A DNA stretch of 5,703 nt from Flavobacteriales bacterium UBA6049 (lineage in GTDB: Bacteria > Bacteroidota > Bacteroidia > Flavobacteriales_G > Salibacteraceae): contig DIYR01000053.1 of the NCBI GenBank assembly GCA_002429085.1, forward strand, positions 1-5,703, written 5' to 3'. The notes beneath the pieces were generated by a model. The model made no database searches. It was not told where the DNA came from and saw only the letters and a program-made list of their open reading frames with translations. This document shows, piece by piece, positions 1 to 5,206 of this stretch; the first letter of the stretch is position 1; every line of letters starts with the position of its first letter. A program made the position numbers and the translations under genes.

Positions 1-30
1 CATTTGCATAAAACCTTCTTAAAGGACTAA
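1..30 (+). CDS. 3' end of a tandem paralogue of the secreted esterase (T9SS tail)
   Basis: The first 30 bases read as ten codons, HLHKTFLKD followed by TAA. This is almost identical to the end of the esterase downstream (VLHKTFLKD, TAA). The final residues KTFLKD fit the end of a type IX secretion C-terminal sorting domain, so the truncated gene very likely encoded a secreted or surface-attached protein. Four of the nine sense codons differ from the downstream copy only synonymously and one differs in the amino acid, which fits an old duplication under protein-level selection. The homology continues past the stop through the terminator. Its catalytic part is outside the window, so esterase activity is inferred only from the shared tail; another T9SS cargo with a related tail is possible. 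Confidence 0.75.
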   Translation, partial: HLHKTFLKD

Positions 31-61
31 GTAAAAATTTTCAAGCAAAATGAATATTGTT

Positions 62-94
62 TCAACCTTCGGGCATTGCTCGAGGGTTGATTTT
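62..94 (+). terminator. Intrinsic terminator of the upstream paralogue
   Basis: A 10-bp stem (62-71 with 81-90, one T-G wobble at 68/84) with a 9-base loop is followed by TTTT. It begins 31 bases after the stop at 28-30. It is homologous to the terminator at 1787-1824, and the differences between the two stems preserve pairing, which supports a real hairpin. The T-run is short, so termination may be partial. Confidence 0.75.
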
Positions 95-154
95 ACCCAA
101 GTTCATTTGAATACTTAACAACCCACAATTTTTTCAACCAATCTAATCCAAACT

Positions 155-1756
155 ATTCTACAAAGCAAACAACTCAATGCACTATTATTAAGCCTGATTT
201 TATTTGCTACTACAAACGTATGGGCCCAACAACGCTACCTGGATGAAATCTTTCCTAATATCAGTGAAACTAAAGGTGTAAAGTTTAGCACCCAAGTTCC
301 TGAACCCAAAAATGGGGGAGGTTGGTATGAGTCGGTACTACTTGGTACACCAGTAAATGCCAAAGAGCATGATACCCGAAATCGTAATTTATACATGGAT
401 ATTTTTCAGCCTTTTGGCGATGATAATACCAAACGTCCAGTATTTATCGTGTGTTTTGGAGGGGGCTTTGTATTTGGCGATCGCACCATGGGCGACATAC
501 AAGCCTTGGCGATCCAAATGGCCAAACGAGGCTATGTAACAGCGGCCATCGATTACCGTTTGGGAATGAATATTTTTGATGAAGGTGCCGCACTACGCGC
601 CGTGTACCGAGCCTTGCAAGACGGACGTTCCGCGATTCGTTATTTTAGAGCCAATGCCGAAGCTCTTAAAATTGATCCTAATCAAATTTTCATAGGAGGA
701 CACAGTGCTGGGGCATTTATCGCATTACAAAATGCCTACTTGGATAAAGAAAGTGAGCGCCCTGCGGCTACTCGTAATACCAGCTACCGTTGGGGTGCTT
801 GGTTAGGGACCAGACGTTATAACTTACCCGACCAAGGATGTTTGGATTGTGCCGGTGATAATCGCCACGTGAGTGGCAAGGCCAATGCGGTAGTGTCACT
901 CTCAGGAGCTGTTGGCTTTTTAGAGCACATCGAAGGAAATAATGATATTCCTAATGTGATGTTTCACAGTAAGGATGACATCGTAGTTTCTTACAACGAA
1001 GCCCAACCTTTCAATAATTTTTCATTTTTGGTAGTTGGTTTCGATCTACCAGTAGCGTATGGCAGTAACCCCATCAATAACCGAGTACAGCAAGTAAACG
1101 CCCCTGCCCAATTCTATTCCTACAACAAGAGAGGGCATGATGTACACGTAGATGGTTTGATCAATAGTGCCTTGGGGCGAGGCAATTTACATAGTGATAT
1201 TGTACCACGCATTAGTCAATACTTGTATGATACACGTTTGAAACCTGCTGGATACAATATTTCAGGTACATCAGTGGTAAATCTAATGGCCGAGAATACC
1301 CAGACCTACACTTTGGATGCTTCAGAAGGATCCAAGGTTCTATGGGAGTTAGAAGGCGGTAAAATTATTAAACAAACTGGGCAGGAAGTAACCATTCGCT
1401 GGTATACCTCAGGAGAGCATCGCTTGAAAGCAACCCCAATTGGAACCAACGATGCCAGAGGAACGACGATAAGTGTGCCTGTACTGGTATTGGGTAAAAG
1501 CACTGGTTTAGATGCCAGTTTGCAGATGTATCCTAACCCCAGTGCACGTACTTTGAAAGTAAAACTGAACGAAGCAAGCGTCAATCAAATCCAAGCTGTG
1601 ATTTACAACGAACGTGGGCAAGCAATTTACCAAGGCCTGCTTCAAAAGCAAGGGAGGCAGTTCAACATCAATGTATTAAACCTACCCATTGGTAAATACT
1701 ATCTCAAAATACAGCAAAACGGTAAAGTGTTGCACAAAACTTTCTTGAAGGATTAA
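155..1756 (+). CDS. Secreted alpha/beta-hydrolase (carboxylesterase-like) with PKD-like domain and T9SS sorting domain; start uncertain
   Basis: Predicted secreted serine hydrolase acting on an ester substrate that cannot be named. Numbering here is from the first in-frame ATG at 395; add 80 for a start at the ATT at 155. The oxyanion-type motif FGGGF is at residues 21-25 and the nucleophile elbow GGHSAG has Ser104. The likely acid is Asp194 or Asp195 in SKDDIV and the likely His is His248 in KRGHD. A PKD/Ig-like domain follows (about 289-365, with LWELEGG), then a T9SS type A-like sorting domain (about 371-453, with YPNP at 379-382). Upstream of ATG395 the frame stays open from 119 and encodes a signal peptide (LLLSLILFATTNVWA, then QQ) and mature sequence. 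ATG395 sits in the first strands of the hydrolase domain (LYMDIFQP), so it is not the real start. No in-frame ATG, GTG or TTG lies before the signal peptide. ATT155 is a placeholder that gives a Lys-containing n-region; ATT128 or a frameshift from ATG177 are alternatives. Two cysteines (149, 152) could form a disulfide after export. It is a tandem paralogue of the gene ending at 30. Confidence 0.85.
   Translation: MLQSKQLNALLLSLILFATTNVWAQQRYLDEIFPNISETKGVKFSTQVPEPKNGGGWYESVLLGTPVNAKEHDTRNRNLYMDIFQPFGDDNTKRPVFIVCFGGGFVFGDRTMGDIQALAIQMAKRGYVTAAIDYRLGMNIFDEGAALRAVYRALQDGRSAIRYFRANAEALKIDPNQIFIGGHSAGAFIALQNAYLDKESERPAATRNTSYRWGAWLGTRRYNLPDQGCLDCAGDNRHVSGKANAVVSLSGAVGFLEHIEGNNDIPNVMFHSKDDIVVSYNEAQPFNNFSFLVVGFDLPVAYGSNPINNRVQQVNAPAQFYSYNKRGHDVHVDGLINSALGRGNLHSDIVPRISQYLYDTRLKPAGYNISGTSVVNLMAENTQTYTLDASEGSKVLWELEGGKIIKQTGQEVTIRWYTSGEHRLKATPIGTNDARGTTISVPVLVLGKSTGLDASLQMYPNPSARTLKVKLNEASVNQIQAVIYNERGQAIYQGLLQKQGRQFNINVLNLPIGKYYLKIQQNGKVLHKTFLKD
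182..232 (+). other. Signal-peptide hydrophobic core and cleavage region of the esterase
   Basis: Read in the esterase frame, this stretch gives LLLSLILFATTNVWA followed by QQ: a hydrophobic core and then a V-x-A type signal peptidase I site. T9SS cargo needs a Sec signal peptide, so this must belong to the esterase gene although it lies more than 160 bases before the first in-frame ATG. The nearby ATG at 177 is one frame off and reaches TAA after four codons. Confidence 0.8.
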
Positions 1757-1786
1757 AGAAGAATTTTCAAGCAGAATGAATAGTGT

Positions 1787-1824
1787 AATCAACCTTTGGG
1801 TATTGTTCAAAGGTTGATTTTTTT
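1787..1824 (+). terminator. Intrinsic terminator of the esterase gene
   Basis: A perfect 12-bp stem (1787-1798 with 1808-1819) has a 9-base loop and runs into seven T residues (1818-1824). It starts 31 bases after the esterase stop. It is homologous to the hairpin at 62-94, with pair-preserving changes. Confidence 0.9.
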
Positions 1825-2026
1825 ATGCGCATTAGCGGGATTTTAATTGTACTTTATGTGTTTTTTGTAGGATTTTAAAGGTTTAATAGCGCGATGCTAA
1901 CACTTTGTTAACACTTTATCTAAACAATTCTTACTGCTTTTTACGACTTATGTAATATCACTTATATATAAACTTACAACGCTCTATAAGAACATTACCA
2001 CGAACTCCCTTTAAAACACAGGTTTT
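1825..2026 (+). other. Intergenic leader before the sigma-like gene
   Basis: This 202-base AT-rich stretch has no supported gene. It must carry the promoter of the downstream gene, because the preceding terminator is strong. I could not find a clean TTTG / TAnnTTTG pair. The most distinctive element is a 9-bp direct repeat, TAACACTTT, at 1898-1906 and 1909-1917, which overlaps a possible TTTG box at 1904-1907. Confidence 0.5.
1898..1917 (+). repeat. Direct repeat TAACACTTT x2 with 11-bp period
   Basis: Two exact copies of TAACACTTT are separated by GT, so they recur after 11 bases, close to one helical turn. They lie 110 bases before the sigma-like gene. This could be a regulator binding site, but a 9-bp repeat in AT-rich DNA can also arise by chance. 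Confidence 0.4.
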
Positions 2027-2305
2027 ATGAAAGACGAGAAACTGTTTCTGAAAAAATTAGCCCAAAATGATAAAGCAGCAGTCAAAGACATATTTCAGGC
2101 AAATGTACCCTTGCTGCTCAAGTATGGCCACCGATTTACCAACGATGCAGGCTTGGTAGATGAATGTTTGGTAGTGGTATTTATTGACCTTTGGAAAAAT
2201 CGAGCGACTGTTGCTCAAAACAAATCCCTTAAGGTCTATCTATTGGAAATGCTCCGCCAAAAAATCGAACTCAAACTTGGTCAATCTCGCTTGAAGAGAG
2301 CATAG
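2027..2305 (+). CDS. Stand-alone sigma-70 region 2-like protein (92 aa), no region 4
   Basis: It resembles the N-terminal half of Bacteroidota ECF sigma factors. Residues 5-35 look like the first helices (FLKKLAQNDKAAVKDIF), residues 43-59 match region 2.2 (LVDECLVVVFIDLWKNR), and the basic tail (about 66-92, LKVYLLEMLRQKI) matches regions 2.3-2.4. An ordinary ECF factor is about 170-200 residues and has a second DNA-binding domain, region 4. Here the stop is followed 44 bases later by a strong terminator and no region 4 is present in any frame, so the gene appears complete at this size. The usual region 2.2 motif (D-x-V-Q-D/E-v-F) reads DECLVVVF, so the conserved Gln-acid pair that helps contact the beta' clamp is replaced by valines. 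The ATG is the only usable start, since an in-frame TAA lies at 2012-2014. It may be a small regulator that binds RNA polymerase or an anti-sigma factor, or a degenerate remnant. Its function is unknown. Confidence 0.65.
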   Translation: MKDEKLFLKKLAQNDKAAVKDIFQANVPLLLKYGHRFTNDAGLVDECLVVVFIDLWKNRATVAQNKSLKVYLLEMLRQKIELKLGQSRLKRA

Positions 2306-2349
2306 TTTGATAATCAATTGAAATACTCTAAAAAAAATGATATTTGATG

Positions 2350-2380
2350 AACTCCTGGATTACGATTCAGGAGTTTTTTT
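2350..2380 (+). terminator. Strong intrinsic terminator after the sigma-like gene
   Basis: The outer 8-bp stem AACTCCTG / CAGGAGTT (2350-2357 with 2368-2375) can extend to 11 bp (one G-T pair) around a TACG loop (2361-2364), which has the stable UNCG form. A run of seven T residues follows (2374-2380). It separates the sigma-like gene from the pspA leader. Confidence 0.9.
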
Positions 2381-2476
2381 ATGGCACTCTGAAAGAGTAC
2401 ACGAAGAATTACAGCATAAAGAGCCATTGTCGTAAAAACAAACAATGGTGAAAAAGTGCAAATTTAACAAAACCAA

Positions 2477-2505
2477 AAGGCTTGTGCTTTTATAAGGCTT
2501 TGTGC
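2477..2505 (+). repeat. Imperfect direct repeat AAGGCTTGTGC / AAGGCTTTGTGC
   Basis: The two copies, at 2477-2487 and 2494-2505, differ by one extra T in the second and start 17 bases apart. Function is unknown; it could be a regulator site or a chance duplication. Confidence 0.35.
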
Positions 2506-2563
2506 AAGTTTTTATCGATTTCCCATCTGACCTCTTTTCCTTTTGTTGAAAAAAACACGCGCT

Positions 2564-2575
2564 AAGGTTAACCTT
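2564..2575. promoter_or_regulatory. Perfect 12-bp palindrome AAGGTTAACCTT, possible operator
   Basis: It is fully self-complementary and lies 230 bases before pspA, in non-coding DNA. Such a site could bind a dimeric regulator. No T-run follows directly as a terminator would need, and there is no loop, so a protein-binding site is more likely than an RNA hairpin. Not tied to any known regulator. Confidence 0.3.
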
Positions 2576-2715
2576 TTTCGATGGTTTACTACTAATAATC
2601 ACCTTTGCAACTACAAAAATGCTATTTTTTAGTTGTTTTATACAGTGTAACGGCAGTATCTGACATGTTTCTAAAAACCCACTAAATGTAATGTTTTTGG
2701 GTATTCACAATATTT

Positions 2716-2748
2716 TTTGAGAATTTTTAGAATCATAAAGATATTTTG
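2716..2748 (+). promoter_or_regulatory. Candidate Bacteroidota-type promoter for pspA
   Basis: A TTTG (2716-2719) is followed after 21-22 bases by TATTTTG (2742-2748), one base short of the TAnnTTTG -7 consensus. Transcription would begin near 2755, giving a 5' leader of about 50 bases before the pspA ATG. The match is imperfect and the region is AT-rich. Confidence 0.35.
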
Positions 2749-2804
2749 TATTATTACAACAAGTTTAATTTATTACCATTCACCTTAAATCAAAAACCAA
2801 ATAT

Positions 2805-3476
2805 ATGGGTATCTTTGGTAGAATTTCTGACATTTTTAAAGCAAACATTAACGATGCACTTGATAAGGCAGAAGATCCTGCGAAGATGATCAAGTTGATG
2901 GTTGTAGAAATGCAAGAGTCTATTTCTAAAGCCACTTCTGGCCTTGCTACGGCAATGGCTCAGGAAAAAAAGCTTGAGCGTGATTATAAAAAACACGCCC
3001 AGTCTGCACAACAATGGGAGCAAAAAGCCATGCAAGCATTGAGTGCTGGAAATGAAGACTTAGCACGCAAAGCCCTTGCAAAAAAAGCGGATGCTGACGG
3101 CCAGGCTAACCAGTACAAAGTGATGTACGAACAAGCTGCTACTACTACTGGCAAATTGAAAAGTCAAGTAGACATGCTGAAGTCTAAATTGAATGAAGCC
3201 AAGATGAAAGAATCTACTTTATTGGCTCGTCAAGAATCAGCAAAAGCTCAGAAACAAATTGCCAAGCAAGTAGGTAGCCTTGATTTCAGCAGCAGTTTTG
3301 CCAAATTTGATAAGTTCGAAGAAAAAATCTTGAAGCAAGAAGCAGAAGCCCAGGCTTTTACTGAACTTTCTGAGGGAGATACTTCTTTGAATGACGATTT
3401 CAAAATGCTTGAGCAAAACTCCGCAGTTGATGACGATTTGGCCCGTTTACGTGCTAAAATGAATCAGGGAGGCTAA
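2805..3476 (+). CDS. pspA: PspA/IM30 family protein (phage-shock / membrane-maintenance coat protein)
   Basis: A peripheral inner-membrane protein of the PspA/Vipp1 (ESCRT-III-like) family, which assembles into rods and rings on stressed cytoplasmic membranes to limit proton leakage. At 223 residues it matches the usual PspA length (222 in E. coli) and aligns end to end. Residues 1-24 form the amphipathic membrane helix and linker (MGIFGRISDIFKANI, ALDKAEDP). Long coiled-coil helices fill about 25-185, including the conserved GNEDLARKAL at 82-91. The C-terminal helix ends in LARLRAKMNQ. There is no long Vipp1-type extension, so it is PspA-like rather than Vipp1-like by length. It is the first gene of a likely three-gene unit, 76 bases before the YbjN-like gene with no terminator between. 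No PspF, PspB or PspC is in view, so its control must differ from the enterobacterial system. The family assignment is firm; the exact physiological role here is inferred. Confidence 0.95.
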   Translation: MGIFGRISDIFKANINDALDKAEDPAKMIKLMVVEMQESISKATSGLATAMAQEKKLERDYKKHAQSAQQWEQKAMQALSAGNEDLARKALAKKADADGQANQYKVMYEQAATTTGKLKSQVDMLKSKLNEAKMKESTLLARQESAKAQKQIAKQVGSLDFSSSFAKFDKFEEKILKQEAEAQAFTELSEGDTSLNDDFKMLEQNSAVDDDLARLRAKMNQGG

Positions 3477-3552
3477 CCAACCTGGTACAGTTAACAAGGG
3501 TTCAACTTAAATTATTCATTACAAGAACAATTTTTAAACTTTTTAATAAACT

Positions 3553-4002
3553 ATGCCAAAATTCACTGTATTAAAAACTGGTGTTAATGAAGATCTCATT
3601 AACAAAACCAAAGAAACTGTAGAGGGGTATATGGATCAGTTATTTCACGACTATGAAATCGTGAAAATTGATGACTTCTACACCTTTACTTTTGGTACTG
3701 TAACTGTTACTATTCAGGTGTTACCCTGGCATAGCGACGATGTACTGGTAAAAGTATACTCTTATTTGGCAGAAGATGTAGAAGTAACATCTGGCTTAAC
3801 TGAGGAGTTACTTCGCCTAAATGCTAACATTCCTTTCGGAGGATTTGGATTGGCATTTGACGGTACCGTTTCTTTTAGTTATTCGTTGGCAGGCAAAAAC
3901 CTTGATTTGAACGAGTTTGAAGCTGCGGTTCAAATGGTGGCCAAAACTGCTGATGAGTACGATGATTTGATTCAGGAAAACAAGTCTTTGACTATTAACT
4001 AA
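3553..4002 (+). CDS. YbjN-like protein (type III secretion chaperone fold)
   Basis: A soluble 149-residue acidic protein without signal peptide or membrane segment. It has the layout of YbjN/CesT-like chaperone domains: an N-terminal helix (about 12-33), a run of beta strands with the signature YEIVKIDDFYTFTFGTVTVT (34-53) and IQVLPWHSDDVLVKVYSYL (54-72), then a helix with LLRLNANIPFGGFGLAFDG (86-104), a strand and a C-terminal helix (about 119-142, AKTADEYDDLI). Proteins of this fold bind peptides or partner proteins as dimers; E. coli YbjN itself is linked to stress and motility regulation. Here it sits between a PspA gene and a GIDE gene, only 7 bases before the latter, so translation with the GIDE gene is probably coupled. 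I infer that it is a cytoplasmic adaptor or chaperone for one of its neighbours. No catalytic residues are evident. Confidence 0.8.
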   Translation: MPKFTVLKTGVNEDLINKTKETVEGYMDQLFHDYEIVKIDDFYTFTFGTVTVTIQVLPWHSDDVLVKVYSYLAEDVEVTSGLTEELLRLNANIPFGGFGLAFDGTVSFSYSLAGKNLDLNEFEAAVQMVAKTADEYDDLIQENKSLTIN

Positions 4003-4009
4003 TACTTTC

Positions 4010-4798
4010 ATGGCCTTAATAATTGTCGGCGTAGTCCTCATAGGAATAGCGGTAGCTTTATGGTTTAATCGCAAACGCCAACTCAACCGATCGTTGAATA
4101 TCAAGTACTATGATACTGCTAAGGTGGTAGATGTAGTAGATATCTACAAACAATTGCGTGAAGGATTAGGTGGCAATTATAGAGGCAATGTGGTGGAACT
4201 ATCAGGGTCAGCATGCTCTGATAGTCCCCTTCAAGCAGAACATTCTGGACAAGCAGCAGTATATTATCGAGCGCGAGTTATCCACGAATACGAGACACTC
4301 GAGATTGTCAGAGAACAAGACGAAGAAGGTAACTATTATGAGCGTGAAGTAGTCGTGAATCATCAAGAAACCGTATCTGACAATGAGCGAGTAACGCCCT
4401 TTTTCTTAGATGATGGTAGCGGCGAGCAAATTAGAATTACACTAGAGGGGGCTACTAAACACACCGTAACTACCCTCGATGAATACCAACCAGAACCTCC
4501 CTCACATTATAATGCTTATGGTATCAATGGTACAACCACCGGATATCGTTACATTGAAGAAATTATTCCCTTAAACTCCAAACTGTATGTATTGGGTCAA
4601 GCCGTAGAAGATAACGGCGAGCTTACCGTGGCCAAACCTTCTAAGGACAAAGATGTAGAATACATTGTATCTACTAAGTCAGAAGAAGAATTGATCAAAG
4701 GCGCTGAAAGCTCGGCTAAAATGTCTCTATATGGAACCATTGCCCTGGCCATTATAGGAGTGGTGCTAATTATTGTAGGAGCCACTTCTAAAGGATAA
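4010..4798 (+). CDS. GIDE-domain (MUL1-like, RING-less) membrane protein, copy 1
   Basis: A membrane protein of the GIDE family, named after the mitochondrial E3 ligase MUL1/GIDE. Bacterial members are often auto-annotated as E3 ubiquitin ligase, but this one has no RING finger: only one Cys (69) and no zinc-binding cluster. TM1 is at about 2-19, TM2 at about 240-258, and the GIDE domain lies between. Recognisable parts are VVELSG and SPLQAEHSGQAAVYYRARV (61-90), FFLDDGSGEQIRI (131-143), and the C-terminal block YRYIEEIIPLNSKLYVLGQA followed by ELTVAKP and STKSEEELI (179-229), which resembles the equivalent end of the MUL1 membrane-adjacent domain. Basic residues right after TM1 (RKRQLNR, 21-27) suggest the GIDE domain is cytoplasmic. 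It lies 7 bases after the YbjN-like gene. A homologous copy follows at 5207. The biochemical function of RING-less GIDE domains is not known to me; a membrane scaffold or PspA partner is inferred from context. Confidence 0.85.
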   Translation: MALIIVGVVLIGIAVALWFNRKRQLNRSLNIKYYDTAKVVDVVDIYKQLREGLGGNYRGNVVELSGSACSDSPLQAEHSGQAAVYYRARVIHEYETLEIVREQDEEGNYYEREVVVNHQETVSDNERVTPFFLDDGSGEQIRITLEGATKHTVTTLDEYQPEPPSHYNAYGINGTTTGYRYIEEIIPLNSKLYVLGQAVEDNGELTVAKPSKDKDVEYIVSTKSEEELIKGAESSAKMSLYGTIALAIIGVVLIIVGATSKG

Positions 4799-5018
4799 TC
4801 ATTGTTTTATTATACAGAAGATACTAATATTCTTTGTTTTGTCTCATTCCACAATTCCCTTAGCTTAAGCCTATATCTGCAAAAGTAATTTACAGACTGA
4901 TAAAATCTACTTACGTTCTTACAGGTATCTGTTTTTACGAACCAAGCAATATTATTAAAAAACAGCAGAATTATTTTAGATTTTAAAACGAGTCGGGTAC
5001 ATTTTACCATGTTTTTAT

Positions 5019-5026
5019 TATGTTTG
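5019..5026 (+). promoter_or_regulatory. Candidate -7 box TATGTTTG
   Basis: Exact match to TAnnTTTG, 181 bases before the second GIDE gene. No TTTG is seen at the expected -33 distance, so it is only a half-supported promoter. Confidence 0.25.
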
Positions 5027-5112
5027 GTTCAAAATACCAAAACTCATTTGTCTTCTTGCCAAAATAACATTACCTCGCTTTTTTAAAGCATCTTTATCAC
5101 CTCAATATTGCG

Positions 5113-5120
5113 TATTTTTG
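5113..5120 (+). promoter_or_regulatory. Candidate -7 box TATTTTTG upstream of the second GIDE gene
   Basis: Exact match to TAnnTTTG, 86 bases before the ATG at 5207, with a weak TTTA (5093-5096) 16 bases upstream in place of TTTG. Transcription would start near 5127. Position is good and the upstream box poor. Confidence 0.35.
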
Positions 5121-5206
5121 GGAATATAAGCCCAGGCACAAAATATCTAGGTAGCGTAGCCAAAGTGAGTTCATTTTAAGATTATAAGCTAAAAACGTAT
5201 CAAACA

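Larger units (their letters stand above)
2381..2804 (+). other. Long intergenic leader of the pspA cluster (424 bases)
   Basis: No supported gene is seen on either strand; the open frames are Ser/Lys/Phe-rich and show no motif. It contains a near-perfect direct repeat (2477-2487 and 2494-2505), a 12-bp perfect palindrome at 2564-2575, and a candidate promoter at 2716-2748. I see no sigma-54 type GG-N10-GC element of the kind that drives pspA in enterobacteria. The last 60 bases are A-rich, typical of Bacteroidota translation starts that lack a Shine-Dalgarno sequence. Confidence 0.5.
4799..5206 (+). other. Intergenic region between the two GIDE genes (408 bases)
   Basis: No supported gene is seen on either strand, and I see no convincing terminator after the first GIDE gene. 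Two boxes match the Bacteroidota -7 consensus TAnnTTTG exactly (5019-5026 and 5113-5120), which suggests that the second GIDE gene has its own promoter. An 8-bp palindrome GCTTAAGC occurs at about 4862-4869. The gap is unusual for a tandem duplicate pair. Confidence 0.5.

Noticed and set aside
50..118. ATG at 50 opening a 22-codon frame in the same frame as the esterase
   Set aside because: It runs through the terminator hairpin and stops at 116-118 before the esterase frame; the paralogous ATG at 1776 is simply part of the duplicated 3' flank.
106..136. TTTG at 106-109 as a possible -33 box for the esterase
   Set aside because: No TAnnTTTG box at a suitable distance, so a promoter could not be supported.
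357..539. Open frame of 60 codons overlapping the esterase start
   Set aside because: Out of frame with a well-supported hydrolase domain, with no motif and no support beyond its length.
2360..2602. Minus-strand open frame of 80 codons in the pspA leader
   Set aside because: Composition is Ser/Lys/Phe-rich without motifs, and it overlaps the terminator at 2350-2380; most likely chance in AT-rich DNA.
3477..3552. Possible hairpin between pspA and the YbjN-like gene
   Set aside because: Only about five weak base pairs with no T-run directly after; not a terminator.
4010..4798. E3 ubiquitin ligase function for the GIDE protein
   Set aside because: No RING finger or zinc-binding cysteine/histidine cluster; only the membrane-associated domain is shared with MUL1.
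4810..5010. Minus-strand open frame of 66 codons between the GIDE genes
   Set aside because: No recognisable domain or signal, and it would be the only minus-strand gene in the window.
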